The notes under the pieces were generated by a model. That model made no database searches, was not told the origin of the DNA, and saw only the letters and a program-made list of their open reading frames with translations. A program made the translations under genes and the position numbers. Of a DNA stretch of 64,000 nt, positions 47,851 through 59,345 are shown piece by piece. The DNA lies in assembly GCF_028476545.1 (NCBI RefSeq), contig NW_026731639.1, positions 248,001-312,000 on the forward strand, read 5' to 3'. How positions within the stretch are numbered: position 1 is the stretch's first letter; every line of letters begins with the position of its first letter. This stretch comes from Physella acuta (taxonomy: Eukaryota; Mollusca; Gastropoda; Physidae).

Positions 47851-49148
47851 GTGAGTATTCACTTTTCCCCCCATTTTTGTTTATTGTGGACTTATTTTTA
47901 TCTCTGCAGGTGTAAGTACATATTTGAAAAGAGGGGCTCCCCCAGGATAGGCTAGTTTTATTTACATGTACCAGTGCAACAATAAAAAATAAAATCATAT
48001 AATTTAAAGCACCACATTTCAACTTCAGCTAAAATATTTACAACTCTATAGTAGGATAGCACGGATGCGAAATTTAACAGTGCGAAACCATAAAGCATAT
48101 ATTGTGGCACTGTAGATTTGATGCAGAATTCAGATTATAGCCAATTATTTACTTGTGAGAACCTGATCTATTTTTAAAAGATATAATATAAAGTTGCTTT
48201 CTAAATTCAGTAAAGATTCTTACTTATTTACTTTAACTTCCTGTAAATGTCTTTAAATCAATCGTTCATATTTTTTACCATGACATGTTTTGTTATTACA
48301 AATTTTGAAATTTTGAAAAAAGGCATGTATATCATCATTGTCATTGTTAACTGATGGAACGCAGCATTAACCTTATGCTTACATTTTTATATGGTTTTGT
48401 TTAAGTATTATGTTTATCTGTTGGAATATCTTTTGTACTGAAACCTTTTTGTCTGGAATAACCTCCAGGTACATACTATGTAAAATGTACTTGCAATCAT
48501 TTGTAACATTTTTTAAAAACATACAATCAACATTTTCTTGAACAATTTGTATGCATTAATATTGCCATAACTTTGAATTGGATTTGTCAAATTTTATTAA
48601 AATGTCTGAAAAGTTAAATTAAGAAATTATTCAAGATTATATTCGGGCTAAAATATAAGTATTTTTTTTTTTTTAAAAAAAAGGGTTACATGATAGGAAT
48701 AAAGTATTTTTATCATTACACTGTGTTTGAAGTGATTGGAAAATACATGTAATTAGAAAGATTGTTTTTTTTTGGCTCATAATACGGATTGTATAAAATT
48801 ACTGCTGTATATAAAAATTTACAAATATTTGAGTAATAAAATTTGTATGAGCTCTTAATTTTTTATGCTGCATCCATTGTTTATACTTGCTCTTTGGTAT
48901 TCATCTGTGAGTAAACAATCATTCTTCTAATTCTACTAATTATTAGTCGAGACAACCATGCGAGACATGGATATTTACCAAAAGAAATGTTGAAACAAAG
49001 TTTTGAAAATTAATTTTGCTTATACCTATACTGACAAGTGTGGTTTAAAATGAATTTGGACAAAACTTAAAATCAGCAATATTTTAAAAGACTAGCTGCC
49101 TATTTTGATGGTAACCAGTCCAATTGAGACTTGTCATTTCATTTTCAG
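47851..49148 (+). other. Intron of gene 2 before the choice of endings
   Basis: 1.3 kb, AT-rich, with no exon or repeat recognised. Any control of the choice of ending could reside here. Confidence 0.5.
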
Positions 49149-49456
49149 TTTATATGGAGGAGTCGGAAGAAAATCAATACAAGCTTTACTCTCAGTCAGA
49201 AGACTTCAAAGTACTTGATCATATTGCACCACAGAATTGTCGTGGTAGTGCAAAATTGTCTCAAATAACTCATATAGATGGTTCTGTGAGATATATGTGT
49301 GATCGTTGTGGAAAACAGTACAGACATTATCGTGATCTGATTCGTCACAGATATCAGTGTCTGCAGAAAAAAGTCTTAGTTTGTCATGAATGTTCAAAAC
49401 CATTTTTCCGCTCAGATGCATTGACATATCATATGAAAAAATTCCACAGATGTTGA
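49149..49456 (+). CDS. Gene 2 last exon Z1: C2HC + C2H2 fingers
   Basis: Codes 101 residues from acceptor gtcatttcattttcag. The finger order is C2HC then C2H2 (CDRCGKQYRHYRDLIRHRYQC; CHECSKPFFRSDALTYH, ending HMKKFH). This is the order of Drosophila lola endings and the reverse of gene 1 type A. A roughly 50-residue leader precedes the fingers. Confidence 0.88.
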
Positions 49457-49606
49457 TAGTTAGAAAAAGTATTAAATGCTAACTTTTGTTATTGTAACTT
49501 GTAAAACAAAAGTTTTGTGCTTGAATGATGTGATTAGGCCATTTGTTTTTAGGGAATAATAATGGTTTGGAAAGTAGCCCCCCATTTCTTTTTTTTACAA
49601 TTTCAG

Positions 49607-49884
49607 TCTTGACATCTCAATCTGACTTTGTTGAGGGTGGCAGCATTTATCTTAAAGCACAACAACCACCATTTGGTGCTGACAAGGTGCAAGTTTTGGA
49701 TGCAGATGGAACACCTAGATATATGTGTGGGCGTTGTGGAAAATTATTTCGTCATTCACAGCACCTTTCTCGCCATCAATGGAAATGTCTTCATAAAAAA
49801 TGCTTTGTGTGCTCTAATTGCAAAAAGATATTTTTCCGTTCTGATTCTTTGGCCTATCATATGAAGATATGCAAGACTACCTAA
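49607..49884 (+). CDS. Gene 2 last exon Z2: two C2HC fingers
   Basis: Codes 91 residues from acceptor ttttacaatttcag. Fingers are CGRCGKLFRHSQHLSRHQWKC and CSNCKKIFFRSDSLAYHMKIC, both closing with cysteine. A leader with 'VLDADGTPRYMC' is shared with Z3, indicating recent duplication. Confidence 0.88.
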
Positions 49885-50060
49885 TTTATTTTGGATACTT
49901 TCCCATCCAATCTCATAATGCAAAAACTCCCAAACTTTTTATTTTCAGTTTTCATTAGATGGTTTTATGGATAGTACAAATTGCTACATTATTTAACCCC
50001 TTTCGTGTATTTGGGTGGACACAATTTTTCAGTCAGTAGCATCCTTGTTTTTATTTTCAG

Positions 50061-50392
50061 TCATGACATCTCTATCCAACATCTTTGTTGAAAATGACAG
50101 TGGCATATATAGTAAAGCACTTCAACAACATTTTGGTGCTGAGAAAATTCAAGTAATGGATGAAGATGGAACTCCTCGCTTTATGTGTGGTCGCTGTGGG
50201 AAAAAATTTCGCCATTCTCAACACCTTTCACGTCATCAATGGAAGTGTTTGCAAAAAAAGAGCTTTGTATGCTCAAAATGCATTAAAACATTTTTTCGCT
50301 TAGACAAAGTCAAAGAACATATAGCAAGACATTTTGTTACTGATGATACTTTTACACATTTTAAAGCTGAGCTGATTGATCCAGCGATCTGA
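50061..50392 (+). CDS. Gene 2 last exon Z3: C2HC + C2H2 fingers
   Basis: Codes 109 residues from acceptor ttgtttttattttcag. Finger 1 (CGRCGKKFRHSQHLSRHQWKC) is nearly identical to that of Z2. Finger 2 (CSKCIKTFFRLDKVKEHIARH) differs and ends in histidine. So Z2 and Z3 vary mainly in the second finger and tail. Confidence 0.88.
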
Positions 50393-50683
50393 TTGAAAAA
50401 ACTTTATTGTATTAATGTATTTATTAAAAATTATTTCTCAATCTGGCTATGTGATAATTTGTAAAAATGAAATGACTCATCATTTTAAGATATCAATTGT
50501 TTTTTGGTGTTTTTTTTTAAAAAAAGGCCATGTTTCTCTAAAGCTCTTGGAAACATTACTGTCATTCAGTTTATCCTTCAGTTATTTAAATTGCCAATGT
50601 ACTGATTGTTCCTGGAACTTAAATACAAGTAATGTTTCTCCTGTTGGCAAGTTAAGACTGTCTCTTTCTTAATTGTATTTCAG

Positions 50684-50946
50684 CTGCCTGTCTTGTGAAG
50701 AATTCTTTTGCTGGCTTCTCACACGGGCAACATAAGTCTCATTATGGTTCCTACTATAAGAGGAGACGCTCTACTATTGCTAATCACACTTACACTCAAG
50801 AAGAGAGGGAAGCAATGGGCAGTTATGCCCTAATTTATGGCTCTACAGCAGCAGCTAGACATTTTTCTGCAATGTATCAAAAGCGCATACCTAGAGAGTC
50901 TATTAAAAATTTTGTAACTTTTTTCAAAAAGAAGCAGCAGCAATAG
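50684..50946 (+). CDS. Gene 2 last exon H1: helix-turn-helix domain
   Basis: Codes 86 residues from acceptor cttaattgtatttcag. There are no zinc fingers. Instead a tyrosine/arginine-rich leader is followed by 'YTQEEREAMGSYALIYGSTA', 'AARHFSAMYQKRIPRESIK' and a lysine-rich end. This matches the plan of psq/CENP-B-like helix-turn-helix segments found in many invertebrate proteins (Y-T-x-E-E-R-x-x-x-G-x-Y-A...A-A-A-R-H-F-S). It uses the same entry phase as the zinc-finger endings. Confidence 0.82.
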
Positions 50947-51121
50947 CAGTACGAGTGACTAGCTTGTCAGATGAATTAACCGAGAATTGAATTTGTTTTA
51001 AAATGAAATAAGATTGACATTTTATTCACACACTCTAAAATATAAAAATTTGCAAAGTTATATAGGGTTAATGCTTCTTGATAGAGGTCTGTAAAAAACT
51101 GAAACATTTTCACTCTTTCAG

Positions 51122-51357
51122 TTTCCTTTGATCTGGAATCTGCTGAGTTTCAAAATCAGTTTGTTCAAGTCAGAAGAAGATTAAGTGGAGCAAATGAAAC
51201 ATACAGCTATGAAGAGAAATTGCAAATTGGTCAATATGGGATTATTCATGGTGCTACTGCTGCAGCCAAATATTTTACTGAAATTTTAAAGAAGAGAATC
51301 CCCAGAACAACTGTTCATGGTTTTATGAAGTTAGCTTCAATAGTCAAGCACAAATAG
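51122..51357 (+). CDS. Gene 2 last exon H2: helix-turn-helix domain
   Basis: Codes 77 residues from acceptor tttcactctttcag. It has no internal ATG-led frame of note and is found only by its splice context. It parallels H1: 'YSYEEKLQIGQYGIIHGATA', 'AAKYFTEILKKRIPRTTVH', then a basic end and TAG. AATAAA at 51839-51844 would serve it. Confidence 0.82.
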
Positions 51358-52579
51358 CTAAATAACATTGTTACACATTATTTCTCTCCAAACTTTTCTC
51401 AACAGTTACTTGTTTTACTATATTTTTAATGAGCAGTTATTTTCTGTTAGTTAAATTTTATTACTCATGTAAAACAATCATTGAAGCATTCAGACAACTT
51501 TATTGTTAAAAACTCATTGTTATCCAATTTGATTTCTATTTCTAACAAGAAACTATCATACAGTATACATATGGAAGCAAGTGATTTTTAAAATGGTAGC
51601 TTCGACTGTTGATCGTAAAGTTTTTATGCTCTACTGTATTTTTAAAATAATATAAATAATTGTCCAAAGTTGTGGTATTGAGAATGCTAAATTTGTATTG
51701 AATGCAAATTAATGCTGTATTTGTAATGTGTGGATTTTAAGGCAATATTCTACCTTTATGATTTGTTAAATTCAACATGGTAACCTTCATAATTGTTTGT
51801 GTACATTTGTGACGCCTTTAGGAAATGATTTGGTCGACAATAAAAGAATATATTTAATGTACTGTTTTCTGTCTCATTTGAGTGCTTGCTAAAGATTTGA
51901 AAACATTAGCACTTTTTACTTCTTTTTAATGACCACTTAGATAACAGATGACTAAAGATTTATCTTTAACACAAATGTTCTCAATGGGCCACCACTGTTA
52001 ATGTTCAGTATAAATTTAGGAAACTGGTTCAACATTTTAAGATAGGCCAGAGTATATGAGGATCAGCACTTTTTGGCCAAAATTTAAATTTTATAAAGCA
52101 AAGCAATACATTTAGTTATTTCACACACTAACCCTTAACAGAAAATGTTTTAAAAGATGTTCTTAAATCATGATGGAGTAAATTTTTTTAAAAATTAAGT
52201 AAAAGACGTCAAGATACATAAACTTAAAAAGCCATGTATAGAAATAATACTCAAATATCTATAAGTTAATAAGTATTTATGATTTAGTGAAATCCATCGA
52301 AGTCTGTGCATATTAGAGCAGTCGTGTAAAAAAATTGCTTGACCGTCTTACTATTCTTTAGAGGAAAGAACTTGCAAACTAAAATATCACTGCCTTTTAA
52401 ATCTTTTTACATTTAATTTATTCCATCGTCTCAGGATTTTTCAAATCAATATACTGCATGTTTAAGTTTTTGTTGTATCAGTTAACAATTTTATTTTGTT
52501 GCTGCAATTTAAAACATCGTAGCTTATTTGTATGTATAGTTGAGACTAGAAAGTTAAAATAAAATTTAAAATATTTCAG
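51358..52579 (+). other. 3'UTR of H2 and intron before the connector
   Basis: 1.2 kb of AT-rich sequence with AATAAA at 51839-51844. No further ending exon is found here. Confidence 0.55.
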
Positions 52580-52653
52580 CTCTAACTCGTGCTCAACAAG
52601 AAGAATTAGAAATGTACTATAGAAAAGGAACAGATCAACATTTAACATTCTTG
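52580..52653 (+). CDS. Gene 2 connector exon E1
   Basis: 74 bases between acceptor aatatttcag and donor ttg|gtgagt. It enters in phase 1 like the last exons but leaves in phase 0. Encodes LTRAQQEELEMYYRKGTDQ and a short continuation, likely helical. It is the gateway by which a transcript enters the cassette cluster and skips the five preceding endings. Confidence 0.82.
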
Positions 52654-53370
52654 GTGAGTTGTTTTTGTATATCTTAAGAAATCACCTTTTCTGGTTTAAT
52701 TTACATTGGGGTGAGGGTTTTACAGAATAGAGCATTATTCCGTAGCAGGGTGTTAGTAAACTCAAAGAAATTTATTGTACCACAGTAATTGTTGCGAAAC
52801 AGCTCACTTTGAATAATTTGTGTACTTATTATTTTTTAAGTTTTATATGGAAACTGCAGTTGCGGCATTTATGTCCATCCATAATTACTTCAGTGTCAAT
52901 TTTACTTCAAAAGTTCAGAGAGGGATACTAGCAATTTCAGGCAACAGAACATGTAGGCAGCCATTTGTATGTCCCCTGCGTAAGCCGAGGCTCATCCAGG
53001 CTTACCTCCTTTTTAAAAACTTCACTTCTCTGAATAAACTGACTGAAATTGATGTGCCAGAAAAGCACTTTTTTGGGAGGGTAGTGGGGTAGAAAGTTAT
53101 TTCCTCTCTTTAGTTTTCATTCCTAAAAATAATGTACTTGGTTGTTTAAAATTTATGCACTAATCCACAAAATGACACATACAAAACAGTTACTCTTGAT
53201 GCTAGGCTGTTCTTTAAATAGTAGCCTGTTTTATAACTATAATAAAATTTATAATCCAACATCAACTCAATCCCCATAACCAAGACATAGATGATGGTGT
53301 TTTATTTTTATATAGATTAAGCATACTTAATACTTTTACAGTCTAATTATTATGTATTTATTTTTTGCAG
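52654..53370 (+). other. Intron E1-E2
   Basis: 717 bases; no exon or repeat recognised. An open frame at 52820-53092 is not in splice context. Confidence 0.5.
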
Positions 53371-53451
53371 CGCAATATGCGTGAGGCTCACGCTATGTAC
53401 CCATTTACGGGTAAGCGTGATAAAGAACTTTTTGACAAAGCCCTAGCTGAG
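53371..53451 (+). CDS. Gene 2 connector exon E2
   Basis: 81 bases, phase 0 at both ends, between acceptor tttattttttgcag and donor gag|gtaggt. Encodes RNMREAHAMYPFTGKR and DKELFDKALAE, two probable helices. The 'YP...KR-x-KELF' stretch faintly recalls helix 1-2 of homeodomain-like folds, which is speculative. Skipping it keeps frame. An internal acgg|gtaagc could act as a cryptic donor. Confidence 0.82.
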
Positions 53452-55914
53452 GTAGGTGTGAATATTTTTGAAACAAAAAGAACTGATCACATACAAATTC
53501 AGCTTGCTTTTAAAAATCTTGAATTCTAATTGTTTTCAAAAGGACTAAAATTTGAAAAATTTTTTTCTCCCTTTAAAAAAAGAAATTAAAACAGCAAGCT
53601 GCACATGTGGTCATTACTATTCATCAATTTTAAGCAACAAAAAACTTATGAATGTTAACTCTGCACCTGTTATAAGTTAGCTTCCTTTATCTTACTTATT
53701 TCTTTCATTTAAAAAGAAATCTCAAACTATTTAAATACACATTCAATATAATAGTTATACACATTTAATAAAATAGCTATTTAAAAGATAATGGTAAAAT
53801 TGATGAATAGTTAAATGTTCTTATTAATTGCTTTAAAATGTAACATCACATTTTCTTTTATCAGAATCATTTGTTTGGAAAAATTGAAATAACTAAATAG
53901 TCAGAAAAAAATTCCTTAAAGTATATACCTAATTTTGTTCAAAAACACTGCAAGGAAGATGTGATGTGTATTTTTAAATATATTTGTTAGTTAATACTTA
54001 ATTAGATTGATATAGATGCTCTTGTTTCACGCATGGAAATTAATTTTAAGCTGTTCCAATAGTTTTATGTTTGATTTTGATCATAAGTAGTACTAAGCAA
54101 TCTTACAGCAAGAATAATAAAGACATACATTTCACTTTGATTGACAACTGCAGAGATACAGCTCAATTTATAAAACTCTGAAAGCTGAGACAAATTAACA
54201 TTATCAGCATTGTGTATTGTACCATATTAGTCAAACACAGTAGCATAAACATAGGTCTTCACTTTCTCACCCCCCCCCCCCCCCCCCTTTTTTTTTTTTT
54301 AAAGATGGCTTTATCTCTGAAATTGATCAAGCTTAATACTGTTTACTTGTTCATATGCTATTTTTCTTATAAATAGCTGTAAAAAAAATTCCGTTAAAAG
54401 TGGGTCATAGTTTTTTTTTTTTAAATTATGCTGTGTAGTCTAAATATTAGAATATAAATAAACATTAGTCAACAGAAGCAATTTAACCAACCTAATAATT
54501 AAGGGTCATATTTCAAGTCTTTGCTTATCAGGTTGAAAAATTGTCAGTTTTTTTAAAAATAGTTTTTTAAGACCATAAATAAATTACTCCAAAATTATTA
54601 CTTTTTATAATATATATTTATTTTTTATCCCATCCCCTTACTGTTAAGCCAAAAAACAGACATATGAACAAGTATTTCCAGTATACATTAATTTTACCAA
54701 AGCATCACACTTCTGGTTTACAGATTTTGATATTGGCTTGTATTGACCCTAAATAAATACAGTTAACGAACAGTGGGAAATTTTCTGATATTATAGTTAC
54801 TAAGTATCCCATTTATACAAAACATTTTTACTATGTCAAGGAACCATAAATTATTATAAATTTATCATTTTGAAAAAAAAAATTCCTAAATTTAAAACTT
54901 TTTAAAGCCAATACTTGAGTCTGTATTGTCAACTGTTATTGAATTTTTCTGATTTTAATTTTATATTATTATTTATATCATGTGTGCAAGTTGCTGAAAA
55001 AATTCGAGGAATATTGTTTAAAAAAAACACTTCAAAGCAGACTTGCATTATATGATAAGCATAAGAATGTATTAATTGATGAGTATAATTAATAATATCT
55101 AAATACAACTGATTAATTGACACATAGGGAGAAAGTGGGGGCGGGGTATGTTTTATTGCACAGAATGTTTTATAAATATCAGTTGTGTATGGATGCCATT
55201 AAATGTAAAACTCACTGGTTTTCAACAATTGATTTATATGGGATAAATTATACATTGAGTTTTGCATTTATTAAATTAATTAACAGTATAGTTACATTTG
55301 GTAACCATGCATTCAATGAAACAAGAGCAACTATATTTAGGATAAAGAGCCCTTTTGATTTTGGTGCTGTGGTGAAACAAAAAGTTCAAAACTTGATAGT
55401 GGAATCAAAATTTAATCAAAATTTATCACGAAACCATTTCGGACCATTTTATTTTTTGACACAAAAAGTAATACTAGTTCCTTTTGGTTGTAATCCCTTA
55501 CATCAGTCCAATATATTCTGAGCACCTTGTGGTCTTTTATAGTTTAGGTCTTTGTTAGGTCTATTTTTCTTCTAAGCTGTATTAGAGGTCTCATTCTTCT
55601 TGTTGAAGTTGTGCATTTTAAATGCACTGTTCTTTCTTGATTTGTCTTGAGCAGTGAATTGAAGCTAGTTCTTACTGAGAATTTTCATGCTGGACAAAAT
55701 TTACTTTTTATCAGTTTTACACTTTTTCTGCTTGGTTATTTGATACAAAATATGATTAATAGTTGCTTTTAATAAATGTTAGAGGACTTAGTTTCATTTT
55801 ACAAACTTGGAGGAGGGCATGTTTAGGCTTCAAGAGGTAAGTCATTTAAAGGAATAACCAGGGTTAGGAATGCCCTGACCTCCAATTCTCACTTGAGATC
55901 ACCTCCCAAACCAG
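53452..55914 (+). other. 2.5-kb intron leading into the cassette cluster
   Basis: AT-rich, with a C-run/T-run at about 54270-54300. It holds no supported exon; the 134-codon open frame at 55117-55521 has no splice context or recognisable domain. In Dscam-type clusters, docking sequences for exon choice usually lie in such a flanking intron, so it is a place to look for them. Confidence 0.5.
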
Positions 55915-56029
55915 CTAGTTCGACGAATGCCTTTGCTTTGTGGAAATACAACTCGCCTAACTGAATATCTATATTGCAATGCGAAAGCAAAGATGGCATA
56001 CAGGCGCAAGGCCAGCTCTGGAAAAAGAA
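55915..56029 (+). CDS. Cassette exon M1
   Basis: 115 bases, 38 codons plus 'a'. LVRRMPLL start, EYLYCN core, basic end YRRKASSGKR. Donor gtaagt; the acceptor region tcccaaaccag is purine-interrupted and weaker than most. Confidence 0.85.
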
Positions 56030-56518
56030 GTAAGTTTTTTTTTTGATACATGTGGAGTCCAATCATTATCAGTTGTCATACTAAAAAAATCATTTTTTTT
56101 AAAAAAAGCTGCCTGGTTTTTTTTTTTACTACCTCTGCTGTTGAATATCTGATGTGCTACAGTTTGATGCTACTACTATAAAGTGTATTATTTTTTCAAT
56201 GTGTTGCTGCTCAATGGGGGTGTTGGAGGGGATGTACATGATCCAACTTTTGAACATAATGATCTTGTATTTCTTAGGTTATCTCTTTTTCAACATTTAG
56301 AAAAAGGTCTTGTTCATTTTTTTGGATAAGTTAATCCGTATGTTGGTTCGCCTCTATACATTGTTGAGATGTGACAATAGTTGTTAAACATTCTAGTGCT
56401 CTTGATAGCATTGTAGTGGATCAGTTTTTCTGTATTCTTTTATTTGTAGACAGAAGGGCTCTTTAATAGGCTTGGTATAAAAAGTTCTTTTAAACAGTTA
56501 TGCAATGTTTTATGGCAG
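56030..56518 (+). other. Intron M1-M2
   Basis: 489 bases, longer than most gaps in the cluster. No additional cassette with the R-[MIL]-P signature is seen. Confidence 0.5.
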
Positions 56519-56624
56519 ATGTTTTTGCGGATTCCTATTTTGTGGTATGACTATCGGCGCACTCGAGTTTATTTTTCAAAAAACTGTCGTGCTAAATTGT
56601 CTTACAGGAGGTGCAGAGATAAAA
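56519..56624 (+). CDS. Cassette exon M2
   Basis: 106 bases, 35 codons plus 'a'. Begins ATG-TTT (MFLRIPIL), not with leucine, and has VYFSKN as core and SYRRCRDK end. Acceptor gttttatggcag, donor gtaagt. Confidence 0.87.
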
Positions 56625-56751
56625 GTAAGTTAATTGCATAATACGGAGCTAAGCATTGAAAAAAGTTTGTTCTTGCCAAAAACTGTGCTGAAATAAAAAG
56701 GGGTCAAAATATTAACACAGAAAACTTAAGTGCTCATTCTGTTTGTGGCAG

Positions 56752-56860
56752 CTTTTACAACGTATGCCTCTGCTAACTTATCAAAGTTCAAGTTATTTGG
56801 AAAAGTATGTCTACAAAAACTGCATGGCTAAAATATCTTTAAGACGTTGCAGATTCAGAA
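56752..56860 (+). CDS. Cassette exon M3
   Basis: 109 bases, 36 codons plus 'a'. LLQRMPLL, KYVYKN, ending LRRCRFR. The RRCR motif near the end is shared with M2 and M4. Confidence 0.9.
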
Positions 56861-56986
56861 GTAAGTAGTACATGGACATTTTCTGTGTTACCTGACACTA
56901 AAAGGGCTCATTTTCCTACCATAACTTAAAAAACAGACTTCTGTTGAATGTTAGACTCAGATGATGTTACTACCCTTCTTATTCAG

Positions 56987-57098
56987 TTATTTCAAAGAAT
57001 GCCACTTCTTATTCATGAGCCTTTGAGAGTTGAAGCAATATTTTATACCAACAGTATGAAGAAGATGTCTTTGAGGCGGTGTAGATTGAAGGACTGCA
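56987..57098 (+). CDS. Cassette exon M4
   Basis: 112 bases, 37 codons plus 'a'. LFQRMPLL, AIFYTN, LRRCRLKDC. Acceptor cttcttattcag, donor gtgagt. It shows the consensus clearly. Confidence 0.9.
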
Positions 57099-57281
57099 GT
57101 GAGTTAATTTGTATATTGAATGTTTATATCTACAACGAAAAAGAGGATTTCTTGTCGATAACTTCCCACAGCACTGATTTTTCCAATGTAAAAACATATC
57201 AGTATTGGGTATTAAGATGGAATGATACTGGAAAGCTGTAGTGAAGATACATATCCTAGTACTTGAATGTTTTTGTCCCAG

Positions 57282-57393
57282 CTTTTTACAAGAATCCCAC
57301 TTTTGCGCTACAATTTGGAACGCACACAAGCTGTCATGTATGTAAATACTATGAAGCAAGTGCAAAGGATGAGGAAAAAGTCTTTTTTCTGTA
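57282..57393 (+). CDS. Cassette exon M5
   Basis: 112 bases, 37 codons plus 'a'. LFTRIPLL, VMYVN, RMRKKS, ending in cysteine. Acceptor gtttttgtcccag, donor gtaagt. Confidence 0.9.
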
Positions 57394-57553
57394 GTAAGTA
57401 TGCCCTGTTTCAATATTCCCTTCTATAATGGCTCATCTGGCATAGTTTCTTCAAGACTCTGGTTTGTGTAAGGGATTACATAAAAAGTATGTTTGTAGGA
57501 CCGCTCTTGAAAGTGGCAGGCGTAAGAAATAGTCTTTTTATTACTTGTATCAG

Positions 57554-57668
57554 CTTTTTGGGCGTATGCCTCTGTTGCGGGAGAATGCTTTAAAAACAGA
57601 GAACATTTTCTACGAGAATGCTAGTCGAAACTCAAGGCGATGGCGTCATAAGTGGGTGCGGTGTGAAG
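57554..57668 (+). CDS. Cassette exon M6
   Basis: 115 bases, 38 codons plus 'g'. LFGRMPLL, NIFYEN, and an unusually tryptophan-containing basic end (RRWRHKWVR). The first unit whose overhanging base is g. Confidence 0.9.
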
Positions 57669-57923
57669 GTGAGTTTACTTATTGACCCATGTATTTGGTG
57701 TTTTTACTTGCAAGCAACCTAACGAGGTATATTTGATTTGTGATGGAAGGGATTGCAAACTTCTCCCCTCTCATAGTTCATTGTCCTTAAAAAGTAAATG
57801 GCAATCTAAACAAAATCGCGTCAAAATTAACATTCTTCATTCTTTTGGTTATCTTTGTTTTTTTTTTTTTTTTTTTTTTACTTGTTCTCTTAAAAAAACA
57901 ACCAAATTACTCTAACACACCAG

Positions 57924-58035
57924 CTTTTCCTTCGTATGCCTGTTCTCAAATACCACTCAAAAAGAGCTTTGGAGACTTTCTATATTAATGCAACTCGGAA
58001 AATGCAAAAAAGACGTTTGAGGGCTACTATTACAG
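57924..58035 (+). CDS. Cassette exon M7
   Basis: 112 bases, 37 codons plus 'g'. LFLRMPVL, TFYIN, KRRLRA. Acceptor actctaacacaccag follows a long T tract about 55 bases upstream. Confidence 0.9.
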
Positions 58036-58242
58036 GTAAGTAAAGAATCAAGTGATAGTGTTGGGAATTCAACCAGATTCCAAGACGTACATTTCTTGAT
58101 ACAGAGCTTATTAGTTCTGACATCTTTTCTTCAAGTCAGCTTGCTTGTATAATAATTCATTAGTGGAAAAAATCACCACAGTACTGATTTTCTTCACTTT
58201 TTAAGTGATGAGCTACATGCAAAGAAAACTTGTTCGTCACAG

Positions 58243-58342
58243 ATTTTGAAACGATTGCCTATCCTGAAGTTCTCATGCATGCGAGCTCAGCACTTCATGT
58301 ATGTTAATTCCATGAGAAAACTTCAACTTAGGCGTCAGCGGG
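58243..58342 (+). CDS. Cassette exon M8 (shortest)
   Basis: 100 bases, 33 codons plus 'g', still 3n+1. ILKRLPIL, FMYVN, LRRQR. It begins with isoleucine. The basic end is shorter than in its neighbours. Confidence 0.88.
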
Positions 58343-58554
58343 GTGAGTTATATTGGAATTTGTTACTTAACAGTGGATTTTCAGTTGTGTTGTTGACTTT
58401 GCTGCTTGGTTTAATCTGCGAAGTTGTTTGTAAGTCGGATTTCCTCTTTGGCTCATGAAGTGTTGGCTTATTTGAAGTAACTGGTAAACCTGCCATATTA
58501 AAAGGGCTTTGAATTAGTTTGACTTTCTTAGTTTCTGTTTTGTCTATCATTCAG

Positions 58555-58663
58555 CTTTTTCAACGAATGCCATTTCTTATGACAAGATATCATTCAGTAA
58601 GGGAGAATTTCTATATTAATAGTATGCGACGGATGTACAGGGATAGAGATCGATTTCAGACAA
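58555..58663 (+). CDS. Cassette exon M9
   Basis: 109 bases, 36 codons plus 'a'. LFQRMPFL, NFYIN, and a mixed-charge end YRDRDRFQT, less basic than most. Donor gtatgt. Confidence 0.89.
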
Positions 58664-59085
58664 GTATGTAATTTATGAGTTCAATTTTGTTTGATTTCAG
58701 TTTTTTTTACCATGCTAAACTATGTGCAATCATTCCAGTGATTGTTGGTTGAACACTTGTAAAAATAAGGCATTTATAAAATTACTGTAACTCTCTGATC
58801 AACTGTCTAATTTATAATCAGTAAATCATCAATATTTGGGTTTGTCAGTATTTGCGACTGTCCCTTTAAGTAATGCATTAAGCTGTCATGTAAAAGTTTA
58901 GTCAATAAATGTTGGTGTAATGTCATGAGCATCAGTAAAATAGAAGTTTCTCTGTTAAAAAAGAACTTGTGTTTGATAATTTTCTAAATTGCATTAATTA
59001 AGCATCTATGCATCAAATCAAAAGTGAAGTGAAAATATTTGTGAAGTTAAAATTCAACACAAGTTTTTGTTGTGTACCTTTGTAG
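58664..59085 (+). other. Intron M9-M10
   Basis: 422 bases, AT-rich; no extra cassette is seen. Confidence 0.5.
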
Positions 59086-59191
59086 TTATTTAGGCGACTT
59101 CCTGTGCTTCGTTTTGAACCAACACGGTGCAGTGAAATAGTCTACAAGAATGGTATGATGAGGTTATCTCGTGCTAGGCTAAAAGACCAGG
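59086..59191 (+). CDS. Cassette exon M10
   Basis: 106 bases, 35 codons plus 'g'. LFRRLPVL, IVYKN, SRARLKDQ. Its donor context (cagg|gtatagtatt) is non-consensus and is shared exactly with M11, so the two arose by a recent duplication that included intron sequence. Confidence 0.88.
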
Positions 59192-59345
59192 GTATAGTAT
59201 TATTTTCTCTATGCTGAACTGATCTTCCCTTCTAATTTGAAATAGAAAGTATTGAACTATCCATACATCAAAACAAGGGGAATATTCTGTTTTGTTGTTC
59301 ATTGAATGTAAGTGGTTTAAATTTGTTGTCAACCTTCTTGTATAG

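Noticed and set aside
55117-55521. 134-codon open frame before the cassette cluster
   Set aside because: No acceptor or donor in phase, AT-driven composition, no recognisable domain; the connector donor at 53451 skips it.
57009-57413. 134-codon minus-strand open frame
   Set aside because: Antisense shadow of cassettes M4 and M5.
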